DNA of 64,000 nucleotides from Cynocephalus volans (lineage: Eukaryota; Chordata; Mammalia; Dermoptera; Cynocephalidae). Within the stretch, counting starts at the first letter, position 1. The number at the start of each line of letters is the position of its first letter. The notes beneath the pieces were generated by a model. The model did not search any database. It was not told the origin of the DNA and saw nothing but the letters and a program-made list of their open reading frames with translations. This document shows, in pieces, positions 32,346 through 43,916 of the stretch. Position numbers and translations under genes: made by a program. The DNA is taken from the NCBI RefSeq assembly GCF_027409185.1, contig NC_084472.1, positions 89,854,427 through 89,918,426 on the forward strand. The letters are read 5' to 3'.

Positions 32346-32938
32346 TGTAGGGGAATGAATTGTAGGGGAATTGTAGAAAAGTATAACTTTAGTATACGCA
32401 GTTTTGTAACAAATGCTTGCTAAAAACATTTTAAGTAAAGCAGCTTCTAAGGGGCCATACAAAGGTCAGGCGGGCCTGAGCACACTAAACATTCCAGGGA
32501 GGGAATGACCCCCACCCGGTTCCAGGAACTGACTAGATCCTTATCTAAAAGCCACCTGGCCAGACCCCAGGGAAGATAAAGGATTGAGAAATGCGCTGTT
32601 CCTTATCAGGGTGCCAGCCAGCCTGCTAAAGCCTACCCATAAATCTAAAGGCGCCACAGATCTATCACAGTACCAGCCTGCTAAAGCCTACCCATAAATC
32701 TAAAGGCGCCACAGATGACCAACAACTCATCCTGTCACAAAGATCTGTTCAGAAAAACTGTATAAAAGGTGCTTGTACTGCAAACTCGGGGTCACTTCTG
32801 TCCAGGAGACTAAGTGACCCCAGCATGCTGGAATAAAGTCCCTCTTGCTTGATTGCATCAGTCTCAGTCTCATGGTCTTTGTGAGGTGAGCCATCCTGGA
32901 GTGTGTGTGGGATTTGTGCATGGAGCACGGGTCTTACA
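32346..32938 (+). repeat. ERV-B 3' LTR
   Basis: 593 bp, exactly the length of the 5' LTR and colinear with it, including the doubled U3 block (about 32605-32720), the TATAAAA box and the AATAAA signal. The CTAC duplication follows at 32939-32942. Confidence 0.95.
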
Positions 32939-32942
32939 CTAC

Positions 32943-33219
32943 CTGAGCACATCCCCTAGAACAAGAGTACCCTGTGAGCAATCCCAGAGGTAACATGTTT
33001 CATGGCTAATGCGGTGAAAAGATGTTAGAGGAAGCAACACAGTGTATGAGTTTGGAGATGGATGGTCAGGAGGAGACACAGAATGGAGGTAATGAGGAAA
33101 CAAGGGGCACCTTTTGTACATGTTTGCCTCCCTGCCAACCTCAGCGTACAGTCCCTGCCCTCAGGACACCAGCATTAGACCCCACCTATGCCTTTCCTGT
33201 TGTGTAGAGAAGAGTGAAT
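32943..33219. other. No gene recognised
   Basis: Short unassigned stretch between the provirus and the next SINE. Confidence 0.5.
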
Positions 33220-33232
33220 TAATAATAATGGG

Positions 33233-33347
33233 GGTGGGGGTTGGCCAGTTAGCTTAGCTGGTTAGAGCGTGGTGCTGATAACACTAAAGTCCAGGTTTGA
33301 TCCCTGTACTGGCCAGTGGCAAAAAAAATTAAAATAAAAAATAATGA
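33233..33347 (+). mobile_element. tRNA-Ile-derived SINE
   Basis: GGTTGGCCAGTTAGCTTAGC head, GGTTAGAGCGTGGTGCTGAT and a shortened B box (GGTTTGATCC), then an A-rich tail. It is flanked by AATAATAATGGG-like direct repeats at about 33221-33232 and 33349-33360. Confidence 0.92.
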
Positions 33348-33361
33348 TAATAATAATGGGA

Positions 33362-34690
33362 AATGGGGCTGTGGTCTGGACAACCTAGGGATCTATTGAG
33401 AGGAGTTTCTGAATTATGACCACATGTCATAATTTATTTTGTGAGTAATATATTTTTAATATATGTACATTTTGTCATAATGTATTTGTGAGTCTGTCAT
33501 CTGCCACAACCTGTCCCTTAGCAACCTAGTATTTAGTATCAGAACTTCGAAGGTAAAAGCGATTAGCCAAAATGTGATTTAAAAAAAGATTTTTGAGTAT
33601 ACATAATCTCCCGAGTCCTATTGCTGTCTAAAGATTTTTAGTATTCAAATTTTATTTTATTTTTTACCAATAAAATGTAGCATCTTCAGTTTAGCTACAC
33701 AATGTGTAATAAAATGTGACTGGAGAATAGAAGGCTCTGACTGAGTTTAGCTTCCTGTTACAGGAGACCCATCATGTTCATCAACCACAGACCACAGCTC
33801 AGGGAAACTGAGAGCTGGAAATTTCCTGGATGTTCAGTCTTCTGATGTTTCAGGAGGTTTTCGAGATCCTTTCGGTCTCTCAGAGATGCCCCAAGAGCAC
33901 CAGCCCTCAGGGCTGCAGAAGACAATCAAGCTAACTCTGTCCTGATGGACCCTTGAATTTGTTCACGTGTGTCTCTGTCCCACAAAGGTGGGGCATATAT
34001 TGTGCACAATATTAGGTTCCATAAGCTGAAAAGTTTGGTAGTCGAATAGAAATTTTAGAAATCAGTAAAAGCACATCCCATCCACTGTATAGAGCAGATG
34101 ATTAATACTGTATTTATGCTCATTCATTGCAACTTATCACACCTTGCAAAGGGGTGTAAAGATCTGGCGGGCAGTTCAGGCTTTAAACAACTCACACAGC
34201 TTTAAAAGGCTTAAGTGATCTGACTGATTTAACACATTGCAAGAGCCTTCACTACTTCCCAGCCTGAAATTATCCCCAGACTCTTGCCAAGCCTGACTGA
34301 GCTCCGCCTTTCCATTTCTGCAGCAATCCGGACACCCCAGCTGGGTTTCCCACGTGCATCTGCAGCTCACTTGGCTCATCATGAGCTTCTTAGCTCCCTC
34401 AGAAGCACACGTGCAATCACTCAAGCTGGGAAACTCAGAGTCATCCCTCCTCCTCGCTCCCCTTGATCCCCAGCCAACTGGTCCCCAAAGCCTGTAGACG
34501 CTGGATCAGAAAAACCACTCGGGCGCTACGCCTGACTCTGCTTGAGGCTTGCACCTCCTCCCTGGCTTACTGTAACAATCTACCAACCACTCTTTCTGGC
34601 TCCAGTCTCTGTCTCTTCTACCCTCCACCTGCCCCAGGGTCACCTTCTTCAGACAGATCTGCTTAAAGGTTTTCAAAGGGTGAATTCAAA
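33362..34690. other. No gene recognised
   Basis: About 1.3 kb. 33400-33720 is AT-rich and 33730-34690 is mixed. No domain, exon or clear repeat was identified. Confidence 0.45.
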
Positions 34691-34699
34691 CTCTTCAGC

Positions 34700-35100
34700 T
34701 GGGCATCCGAAGGCTTCAGGTCTGACCTCCAGGCTAACTTTGCTGCCCCTTCTCCCACCGGCCTTCATGCTCCCTACTCTCCAGCCACACAGAGCTGCTC
34801 TTCAGGTCCTGACCACACCCACACTTCATGCTTTGTGCCTTTGCACACACAGCTCCTTGGCCTCACATGCCTACCACTTCCCATCAGGTAAACGTGCTCA
34901 TCCTTTGAGGGCCCTCCTGGAAGCTTTCCCAAGTCCTCCCAGTAGCCACATTCTTACAGCCCTTGCTGTATGTTTTGTTTATGCACTAGTGTGTGTATGC
35001 ATGCACATATATGAGCATGTGTGCATGTACACCTCCCACCAGGCTCTGAGCTCCTACAGGGCAGGAATCCAGCCAATTGACTGACGACTAAGTGTGAGAT
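34700..35100 (+). mobile_element. L2 LINE 3' fragment
   Basis: The order CTTTGCACACACAGCTCC, CATCAGGTAAACGTGCTC, CCTCCTGGAAGCTTTCCC and CTCCTACAGGGCAGG follows the 3' end of L2, an ancient mammalian LINE. A GT/CA-rich stretch (about 34987-35030) interrupts it. Confidence 0.6.
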
Positions 35101-35526
35101 GGCATGGGGGTGCCCTGGGCTGTAGCTCCCATGGGACCCTAGAAACTTGGCATTAAGTGATAAAAATGGCTTTGTATTGTTAAAGTAGGAAGCCACCCCC
35201 CAAAACACATACTGTCCTGTTTCTCTGTATCATCTGCAAAGGACCTCCCTCCATGGGTCTGGCCTAGCAGAGATGCCAAGCACAGGTCTGGAGCAGCTCC
35301 TAGCTGGCTGTATGTCAGCCACTCCCTCTGGAGGCCCATCCTGCACTTTAATCACATTCTATATCTATTCTGGGCCATGCTCATTTCCTAGGGTGGAAAT
35401 TGGGTCTTGACAGTGTTCTTTTTGCATTTAATCTCTTCATTCTCATTACAGCCCAGTCCCTTCAACTCAGTCATGATTCTTGCTCTGTGTTAAACTGATG
35501 GCTCTGCCAGAATACAAGGCCACTTC
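35101..35526. other. No gene recognised
   Basis: Unassigned sequence up to the target duplication of L1 copy 1. Confidence 0.5.
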
Positions 35527-35540
35527 AGAAAGCCCCTCCC

Positions 35541-37077
35541 GAGGAGTTTCAAGATGGCGGCGGCTGCGGCGGCTGGCGCGGAGTAGCTGAGGTGGAAAAG
35601 GTGGCCACTGGGCCTCAGGCAGCCGGAAAACTTGTGGACCTTCCTCTGGCCATCTCTTAAGGGAGGACTGCTGCTGCTGGCCGGTCGTGGGGGCTCAACG
35701 CCACTTTGCCCCCGGCAGGAGAGGCTGCCTCATTTACAGGCAACAGCTTTGAAGTGTGGAGCAGGAAAAGAACTGATTCTTAGCTGCAAAAGTGAGTCTT
35801 GAAACAGGGAACACGGCGCCAGGGCTGCTGTGGATGCAGCCAGGATCCCGGAGACCGGGGCCGTGCTGAAGGCGGCCAGCTGCCCTATTCAGGATTCGAG
35901 GTTTCAGGCCGGCATTAAAGAAGATTCCTGGGAGCGCCCGAGCGGCGCCGCGACTGAACAGCCCGAGGCGGCAGCGCCGAGAACACGGAAGGCAACAAAC
36001 CAGAGACAGAGCGAGCGCCCGTCCTGGCACAGCACTGTGAGTGATCCCTGGCACAGCTCTGTTCGGGGGGTGAATGCCCACGCGGCTTCCGCCTGCACCA
36101 CCAGGCCACTCACTGCCCCGGTGCTGCCTCCATTTTCCCAGGTGCGGGCAGCTCCGCCCTGCTCGGCCATCACTGAGCCCATTTGCTTGGCCTGGCGCGG
36201 GGCTTTCCGGACCCTGCGGGCCAACCTCCTCTCCCACTCCCTCCGCGGTTCTCTGGCAGGACTGGGGGTGTGGGGCGTCCCGACCAGTTTTGGGAGGGCT
36301 AGGAAGTACGGGCGGGCCGACTGTCACTCCACCACACCCTGGACTCCGGCCCCGGTAAACTTCCTGTTACTGGGAGGCAGATACCATCTCTGCGACCACC
36401 AGTTTGGAAAAAAGCCTAACGAATTTCTGGTTGGGAATAGTGCGGTAGGAGAGTTCCCAGGTCCGCTTGAACCTGCCGGAGAGCAGGCTGCAGGCGGGCA
36501 CTAGACTCGGTTTATACCGGGGGGATACAAAGGTGAACAAGACCCGAGAAAGATCTACACAGTGCTACAAAGGCACCCAGAGAGACCGGTCGTCTGTGCC
36601 TAGCAGAAACCTGGTAGACTTCCTGGGCGAGGCGGTGCTGAACAGGGTCTTGAAGGCCCAGCTGATAGACGAGGGGTGCAGAAGACACGCCCCAGCCCAG
36701 CACAGTGTGCACAGAGTGGGGAGACGTGCGGCCAGGGAGGCGGAGTCTCGACAGAAACCACACACCCGGTGGGGTCGCCACTGCACGATCTAACAGCCTG
36801 GGCCAGAGCACACAGAACGGGGAGAAGTCCTGTACAGAAAGTGAAAGCTCAACAGAGATCACACACCCTGTGGTACGTGATCCACCAGCCCAGCAGAGTA
36901 CAAGCTGACCAGAAAGGTGGATCCCCGGAGAAGCCCAAGACCCGAGGCAACCACACACACAAGACACTAGAGGCCAACTGAGCAGTCACGGCGGGAGCCA
37001 TACCAAATTGGCAACCACAGCAACATCCTAGTTAGTCATTAGTCTTAAACCGGTGGACTGTGAAACCCCCTGCAACA
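35541..37077 (+). promoter_or_regulatory. L1 copy 1 5'UTR with internal promoter
   Basis: About 1.54 kb of GC-rich, CpG-containing leader. It begins GAGGAGTTTCAAGATGGCGG; the CAAGATGGC core is the YY1-type site seen at the very start of human L1 as well. In L1s this region drives RNA polymerase II transcription from base 1. Long frames occur on both strands, but indels between the two copies shift the longest sense frame, so I do not call genes here. Confidence 0.85.
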
Positions 37078-38058
37078 ATGAATAAACACCAAAAAAAAGA
37101 CACCAGAAATACAAAAAATCAAGAAAGTACACCACCAAAAGTTAATAAATCTCATACTCTAGATCCTATAGAACAAGAAGCCCTTGAAATAACTGACAAG
37201 GAATTTCGAGTGATAATTCTAAGGAAACTGAATGAGATACAAGAAAACTCAGCTAGACATCATGATGAAATGAGGAAAAGTATACAGGATCTGAAAGAGG
37301 AAATATACAAGGAAATCAATGTCCTGAAAAAAAATGTAGCAGAACTTGCTGAACTGAAGAAGTGATTCAGCGAAATAAAAAACACAACGGAGAGTTTAAC
37401 CAGCAGGCTTGTCGAAGTTGAAGAGAGAACCTCTGAACTTGAAGATGGGCTGTTTGAAATAACACAAGCAGACAAAAAGAAAGAAAAAAGAATCAAGGAC
37501 ATGGAAGAAAATCTGAGAGAGATATCAGACAACCTCAAGCGCTCAAATATCCGAGTCATGGGTATTCCAGAAGGGGAGGAAAATGGAGATTCCATTGAAA
37601 ACATATTCAACAAAATAGTGGCAGAAAACTTCCCAGGTATAGGAAAAATCACAGATCTTCAGATCCAGGAAGCTCAACGATCTCCAAACGTATTCAACCC
37701 AAAAAGGCCTTCTCCAAGACATGTCATAGTCAAATTGGCAAAACTCAGAGACAAAGAGAGAATCTTAAAAGCTGCAAGAGAGAAGCGTCAAATCACCTAT
37801 AAGGGAGCCCCAATCAGGTTAACATCAGACTTTTCATCACAAACCCTAAAAGCTAGAAAGGAATGGGATGATATTTTCAAAATACTAAAAGACAAAGATT
37901 GCCAGCCAAGAATACTCTACCCTGCAAGGCTATCCTTCCGAAATGAGGGGCAAATAGTATATTTCTCAGACAAACAAAAACTGCGGGAGTTCACTACTAC
38001 AAGACCACCCTTACAAGAAATCCTCAAGGGAGTACTGGGTTTGGTTCCTGAAAAATAA
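37078..38058 (+). pseudogene. L1 copy 1 ORF1, nonsense at codon 96
   Basis: ORF1p is the RNA-binding trimeric chaperone of L1. The ATG at 37078 (MNKHQKKD) was chosen over an upstream GTG. The frame matches copy 2 codon by codon over 326 codons but has TGA at 37363-37365, where copy 2 has TTA (Leu). The stop lies in the coiled-coil region, so the RNA-recognition and C-terminal domains would be lost. The frame after the stop remains open to TAA at 38056-38058, so the lesion is a single base. Confidence 0.93.
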
Positions 38059-38111
38059 CTACCACTGCCATAAAAACCTAAGAAAAATCTAAACCCGCTA
38101 GTACAATAAAA

Positions 38112-38252
38112 ATGGCATTCATGAAGAGAAAACAAGCTAACAAAAACACTATCTACAACCTAAGGAACCAACAAACAAAGAAACCAAACAGTAAATCAGA
38201 AAGCAAGGAACAAAAGACACCTAAGACAACCAAACAACCAATAAAATGCTAG
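38112..38252 (+). CDS. Small ORF bridging ORF1 and ORF2 (L1 copy 1)
   Basis: A 46-codon frame starts at the first ATG after the ORF1 stop (MAFMKRKQ...) and ends in TAG at 38250-38252, overlapping the ORF2 ATG at 38246-38248. It is rich in Lys, Asn and Gln. Copy 2 has the same frame, ending in TAA. No function is known to me. Its position suggests it could pass ribosomes from ORF1 to ORF2, or it could be a chance frame in A-rich DNA. Confidence 0.4.
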   Translation: MAFMKRKQANKNTIYNLRNQQTKKPNSKSESKEQKTPKTTKQPIKC

Positions 38253-41200
38253 GAATAAATCAACACCTTTCAATAACAACTCTTAATGTTAAAGGCTTAA
38301 ATTCCCCAATTAAAAGACACAGACTGGCTGACTGGATCAAAAAACAGGACCCAACTATATGCTGCCTACAAGAGACCCACCTCACCCATAAAGATTCACA
38401 CAGACTAAGAGTGAAAGGATGGAAAAAGATTTACCATGCAAACAGAAAAGAAAAACGAGCTGGAGTGGCTATTCTTGTATCTGACAAAATAGACTTTAAA
38501 CTAAAAACCATAAAAAGAGACAATGAGGGACACTACTTAATGATAAAAGGACTGATCCATCAAGAAGACATAACAATCATAAATATGTACGCACCCAATG
38601 TTGGAGCAGCCAGATTTATAAAACAAACTCTATTAGACCTAAAGAAGGAAATAGACACTAATACCATAATAGCAGGGGACCTGAACACTCCACTGTCAAT
38701 ATTAGACAGATCATCTAGGCAAAGAATCAGTAGAGAAACACAAGATCTAAACAAGACTCTAGACCAATTGGAATTGGCAGATATCTACAGAACATTCCAC
38801 CCAACAACCTCAGAATATTCATTCTTCTCATCAGCACATGGATCATTCTCCAGGATAGATCACATATTAGGTCACAAATCAAGTCTCAGTAAATTCAAAA
38901 AAATTGGAATTATCCCATGTATCTTCTCAGACCACAATGGATTAAAACTAGAAATTAATAACAAACAAAACTCTGGAAACTATACAAACACATGGAAATT
39001 AAACAGCATTCTACTTAATGACATATGGGTCCAAGAAGAAATCAAGCAGGAAATCAAAAAATTTATTGAAACTAATGAAAACAATGATACATCATACCAA
39101 AACCTGTGGGATACTGCAAAAGCAGTATTGAGGGGAAAATTTATTGCATTAAATGCTCACTTCAGAAGAATGGAAAGATGGCAAGTGAGCAACCTAACAC
39201 TTCACCTTAAAGAACTAGAAAAACAAGAACAATCCAATCCTAAAGTTAGCAGACGGAAAGAAATCATTAAGATCAGAGCAGAACTGAATGAAATTGAAAA
39301 CCAAAAAACAATTCAAAAGATCAACGAATCAAAAAGTTGGTTTTTTGAAAAGATAAATAAAATTGACAAACCATTAGCATGGCTAACAAAAAAAAGAAGA
39401 GAGAAGACTCAAATAACAAAAATTAGAAATGAAAAAGGCGATATTACAACTGATTCATCTGAAATACAAGGAATCATTTGAGACTACTATAAACAACTGT
39501 ACGCCAACAAATTTGAAAATCTGGAGGAAATGGATAAATTTCTGGACACACACAAGCTCCCAAAACTGAACCGTGAAGACGTAGAAAATCTGAACAGACC
39601 AATAACAATAAAGGAGATTGAAGCTGTTATCAGAAGGCTCCCAACAAAGAAAAGCCCAGGACCAGATGGATTCACAGCAGAATTTTACCAAACATTCAAA
39701 GAGGAATTGACACCGATTCTTTACAAACTATTCCAAAAGATTGAAACGGACGCAAATCTCCCAAACTCATTCTATGAAGCAAACATCATCCTGATACCAA
39801 AACCAGGTAAAGATATAACCAAAAAAGAAAACTACAGGCCGATATCCTTGATGAATATAGATGCAAAAATCCTCACTAAAATACCAGCAAACAGAATACA
39901 GCAACACATACGAAAAATTATTCATCACGATCAAGTGGGATTCATCCCAGGGATGCAAGGTTGGTTCAACATACGCAAATCAATAAATGTGATACACCAT
40001 ATTAATAAACTCAAACACAAGGACCATATGATCATCTCTATAGATGCTGAAAAAGCATTTGATAAAGTTCAGCACTCATTCATGACAAAGACCCTCTATA
40101 AGTTAGGTATAGAGGGAAAGTATCTCAACATAATTAAAGCCATATATGCCAAACCCACTGCCAATATCATCCTGAATGGGGAAAAGCTGAAAGCTTTTCC
40201 TTTAAGAACAGGCACTAGACAAGGATGCCCACTCTCACCACTCCTATTCAACATAGTGTTGGAAGTACTAGCCAGAGCAATCAGAGAAGAGAAGGAAATA
40301 AAGGGCATCCAGATTGGAAAAGATGAAGTCAAACTGTCCCTGTTTGCAGATGACATGATCCTATATATCGAACAGCCTAAAACCTCTACAAAAAAACTCT
40401 TGGAATTGATAAATGATTTCAGCACAGTAGCAGGATACAAAATCAACACACAAAAATCAGTAGCATTTCTTTTCTCCAATAGTGAACATGCAGAAGGAGA
40501 AATCAAGAAAGCCTGCCCATTTACAATAGCCACCAAAAAAATAAAATACTTAGGAATTGAGTTAACCAAGGAGGTGAAAAATCTCTATAATGAGAACTAC
40601 AAACCACTGCTGAGAGAAATTAGAGAGGATACAAGAAGATGGAAAGATATTCCATGCTCTTGGATTGGAAGAATCAACATAGTGAAAATGTCCATACTAC
40701 CCAAAGTGATATACAAATTCAATGCAATCCCCATCAAAATTCCAAAGACATTTTTCTCAGAAATGGAAAAAACTATTCAGACATTTATATGGAACAATAA
40801 AAGACCACGAATAGCCAAAGCAATGCTCAGCAAAAAAAATAAAGCTGGAGGCATAACACTACCTGACTTTAAGCTATACTACAAAGCTATAATAACCAAA
40901 ACAGTATGGTACTGGCATAAAAACAGACACACTGACCAATGGAATAGAATAGAGAATCCAGAAATCAACCCACACACTTACTGCCATCTGATCTTTGACA
41001 AAGGCACCAAACCTATTCACTGGGGAAGGGACTGCCTCTTCAGCAAGTGGTGCTGGGATAACTGGATATCGATATGCAGGAGAATGAAACTAGATCCATA
41101 CCTCTCACCGTATACTAAAATCAACTCAAAATGGATTAAGGATTTAAATATACACCCTGAGACAATAAAACTTCTTAAAGAAAACATAGGGGAAACACTT

Positions 41201-42073
41201 CAGGAAATAGGACTGGGCACAGACTTCATGAATACGACCCCAAAAGCACGGGCAACCAAAGGAAAAATAAACAAATGGGATTATATCAAACTAAAAAGCT
41301 TCTGCACAGCAAAAGAAACAATTAAAAGAGTTAAAAGACAACCAACAGAGTGGGAGAAAATATTTGCAAAATATACATCTGACAAAGGATTAATATCCAG
41401 AATATATAAGGAACTCAAACAACTTTACAAGAAGAAAACAAGCAACCCAATTAAAAAATGGGCAAAAGAGCTAAGTAGGCATTTCTCTAAGGAAGATATC
41501 CAAATGGCCAACAGACATATGAAAAAATGCTCAACATCACTCAGCATCCGGGAAATGCAAATCAAAACCACATTGAGATACCATCTAACCCCAGTTAGGA
41601 TGGCTAAAATCCAAAAGACTATGAACGATAAATGCTGGCGAGGCTGCGGAGAAAAAGGAACTCTCATACATTGTTGGTGGGACTGCAAAATGGTGCAGCC
41701 TCTATGGAAAATGGTATGGAGGTTCCTTAAACAATTGCAAATAGATCTACCATACGACCCAGCCATCCCACTGTTGGGAATATACCCAGAGGAATGGAAA
41801 TCATCAAGTCGAAGGTATACCTGTTCCCCAATGTTCATCGCAGCACTCTTTACAATAGCCAAGAGTTGGAACCAGCCCAAATGCCCATCATCAGATGAGT
41901 GGATACGGAAAATGTGGTACATCTACACAATGGAATACTACTCAGCTATAAAAACGAATGAAATACTGCCATTTGCAACAACATGGATGGACCTTGAGAG
42001 AATTATATTAAGTGAAACAAGTCAGGCACAGAAAGAGAAATACCACATGTTCTCACTTATTGGAGGGAGCTAA
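38246..42073 (+). pseudogene. L1 copy 1 ORF2, nonsense at codon 412
   Basis: The endonuclease/reverse transcriptase ORF has the same 1275-codon length as copy 2 and no frameshift. A TGA at 39479-39481 replaces the CGA (Arg) of copy 2, a typical CpG-decay change. It separates an intact endonuclease part (codons 1-411) from the reverse transcriptase and C-terminal parts (39482-42073), which are otherwise open. The second half keeps FADD and the C-terminal Cys/His motif. Confidence 0.95.
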
Positions 42074-42317
42074 AAATTAATATATAAATTCACACACACA
42101 CATACACACATACACACACAAACCGGGGGGCGGGGAGGAAGAAGATATAACAACCACAATTATTTGAAGTTGATACAACAAACAAACAGAAAGGACATTG
42201 TTGGGGGGAGGGGGGGGAGGGAGAAGGGAGGGAGGTTTTGGTGATGGGGAGCATTAATCAGCTACAATGTATATCGACAAAATAAAATTTAAAAAAAAAA
42301 TAAAATAAAATAAAATA
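42074..42317 (+). other. L1 copy 1 3'UTR and first A-rich tail
   Basis: CA/TACA repeat at 42091-42120, a G-rich block CCGGGGGGCGGGGAGG near 42123, and a purine tract of G-runs at about 42202-42236 that fits G-quadruplex spacing. An AATAAA-containing A-rich tail (AAATAAAATAAAAT) follows. This poly(A) signal was bypassed in the transcript that inserted here. Confidence 0.88.
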
Positions 42318-43097
42318 AATTATAATACATGTCTTCATCAACTGTATCTAATAATACCTCATTCAGGCATAACCCTGTTCCTTGGCAGCCATTCCATTGG
42401 TTCATGATGTTCTGTCTATCTTATTTAACTATTCAGAAAGATTCAGAAATATGTATTGTCCCGTCTTACACAGTAACTTTCCCACTTGGACATTGATTTT
42501 ACGTAGGCTTGCTACCAACTCTCCTGTGTATTATCCTTAATGCTTCTTAGTTTGCAATTCAAAAAAGTTTCAGAAATTTGAAAATCAGTAAAATAAATCT
42601 GAAGTAAGATGGAAATCAGTTACTAAATCAAATAAATGGATGACCAACAGTCACTAGTGATTCCGTTCTAATGATTAAACATCCCCACTACAACACTCAA
42701 AAAGGCAGAAACTCCTTTATAACTTGAGACAATCCAGTATTTGCCTTATTAGGAAGAAAGTGAATCAAAACTAGAAATTCATGGTTATTTTTGTCAAGCA
42801 CTGAAAATAATTTTCAAGTGGGGAAAAAGGAAATAAAAACACACCTATGTGAAACACAAAACAAGCTATCACTTGTCTCTCAATAATATTTCATTAAGTA
42901 ATCATTTTAAAGGAGAAAATCTTCAGGCACTTTAACATATAGGTCAGTATCTACTCCTGTATGTTTCTATGAAATCTACCTGATCAGCAGTTTCTGTGAG
43001 AGGGTCACCAACTGTTGTCTTTGGCATATTTTCTTTTTGCTGTATCTTGCTTGCCTGTAGCAGGGTAATAAACACTATCCCATGCTAAGAAATAATC
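42318..43097 (+). other. 3'-transduced flanking DNA carried by L1 copy 1
   Basis: About 780 bp of ordinary AT-rich, non-L1 sequence lies between the L1 tail and a second poly(A). It ends with AATAAA at 43067-43072, 25 bases before the poly(A) start at 43098, as in a genuine cleavage and polyadenylation site. It lies inside the target duplication, so it was copied from the RNA of a source L1 elsewhere. No gene or exon is recognisable in it. Confidence 0.9.
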
Positions 43098-43127
43098 AAA
43101 AAAAAAAAAAAAAAGAAAGCCCCTCCC

Positions 43128-43393
43128 TCCCACTCCATTGGCCCCTCCCCACAGGGCAGGAAAGCATCCTGTGTATTTATGATTCTTCCCCTCTGCCTTT
43201 ACTCCAGAAGGGTGTGCAGGGAAGCAGCATTCTTGATATGATTTGCTCACCTGGGGCCACCTGGTGATGAAAGTGATGAAAGAAGACAGGGAGAGGCTGA
43301 GAGCATGCTCTCCAGTCTTTCATGTGTCATCGTTTATTTTTCGGGGTGTACAAAATGTATCATTTAAGATGCAGCACTGCAGATCAGAGCCTC
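43128..43393. other. No gene recognised
   Basis: Right-hand flank of the L1 copy 1 insertion, without recognised features. Confidence 0.5.
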
Positions 43394-43403
43394 ACCACAT
43401 ATT

Positions 43404-43510
43404 CTTGTAGGTTTTATTTGTTTGTTTGCAGCAGACGGATGGTTCGGGGACTTGAACCCTTGACCTTAGTGTTATAACATGGTGCCAACTGAGCTAGCTG
43501 GCCAGACCGT
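43404..43510 (-). mobile_element. tRNA-Ile-derived SINE, antisense
   Basis: Reverse complement of the SINE with a (TTTG)n tail side at left and CTAGCTGGCCAG at the head. A perfect 10-bp duplication ACCACATATT lies at 43394-43403 and 43511-43520. Confidence 0.92.
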
Positions 43511-43520
43511 ACCACATATT

Positions 43521-43916
43521 TTTGACCTGGCATTTCCAGGGAAAGTGGCTTTGGTCACCCTTTTCACTGCATTGGATCTATGAGTGCATATTAAAAAGCA
43601 AAATGAAAAACCTTCCTTTCAAAGTTCACTGTCATCATCACCCACAAGTATCTTCAGGCATCTCATGATTTGCAGGGCACGGTTAGCATCTGGCAAAATA
43701 GAGGCAACAAGAGGTGGGGGAAAGAGCCTCAGCCAGCATTCAGGGAGCTGTATTCTTGCCCCTACTCTGCCCTAGTGTGCAGGCTCTCTGGCTTTGGTAA
43801 TGTCATAGATTTTTGTGAATCCCCGTTTCCATAGTTGTCAAGTGAGGATGTTGAACTACAGGATCTAAAACTGTATGAATGCGTGATGTATAATCATGTA
43901 GTTGATTATTATATAG
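43521..43916. other. No gene recognised
   Basis: Unassigned. 43770-43870 (TGGTAATGTCATAG...GTTGTCAAGTGAGGATG) faintly resembles MIR. Confidence 0.4.

Larger units (their letters stand above)
24282..32938 (+). mobile_element. Complete gammaretroviral provirus (ERV-B, MLV-like)
   Basis: An 8.66-kb provirus with two 593-bp LTRs, a proline-type primer site, gag, pro-pol, env and a purine-rich tract, flanked by the 4-bp duplication CTAC at 24278-24281 and 32939-32942. A 4-bp duplication is typical for gammaretroviruses. Gag starts [13 protein letters not shown], and pol follows gag in the same frame behind a single stop, as in murine leukaemia virus. The LTRs differ at roughly 27 of 593 positions by eye (about 4-5%), so it is younger than ERV-A. 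Frameshifts and stops occur in gag, pol and env, and no complete product is possible from this copy. Confidence 0.95.
35541..43113 (+). mobile_element. Full-length LINE-1 copy 1 with 3' transduction
   Basis: The insertion has a complete 5'UTR, ORF1, spacer, ORF2, 3'UTR with A-rich tail (to about 42320), then about 780 bp of non-L1 sequence and a second poly(A) at 43098-43113. The 14-bp repeat AGAAAGCCCCTCCC at 35527-35540 and 43114-43127 encloses all of it, so the extra DNA arrived with the L1. One nonsense change in each ORF disables it. It is nearly identical to copy 2, in the same orientation, with ORF2 starts 15635 bp apart. Confidence 0.93.

Noticed and set aside
35541-35720. CpG-rich GGCGGCTGCGGCGG segment as a host gene promoter
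   Set aside because: It is the first part of a full-length L1 5'UTR, present identically at 51175.
35830-36504. 224-codon sense frame in the 5'UTR of L1 copy 1
   Set aside because: One-base indels in copy 2 split it into two frames (51463-51993 and 51756-52139), so it is not maintained. GC-rich DNA explains its length.
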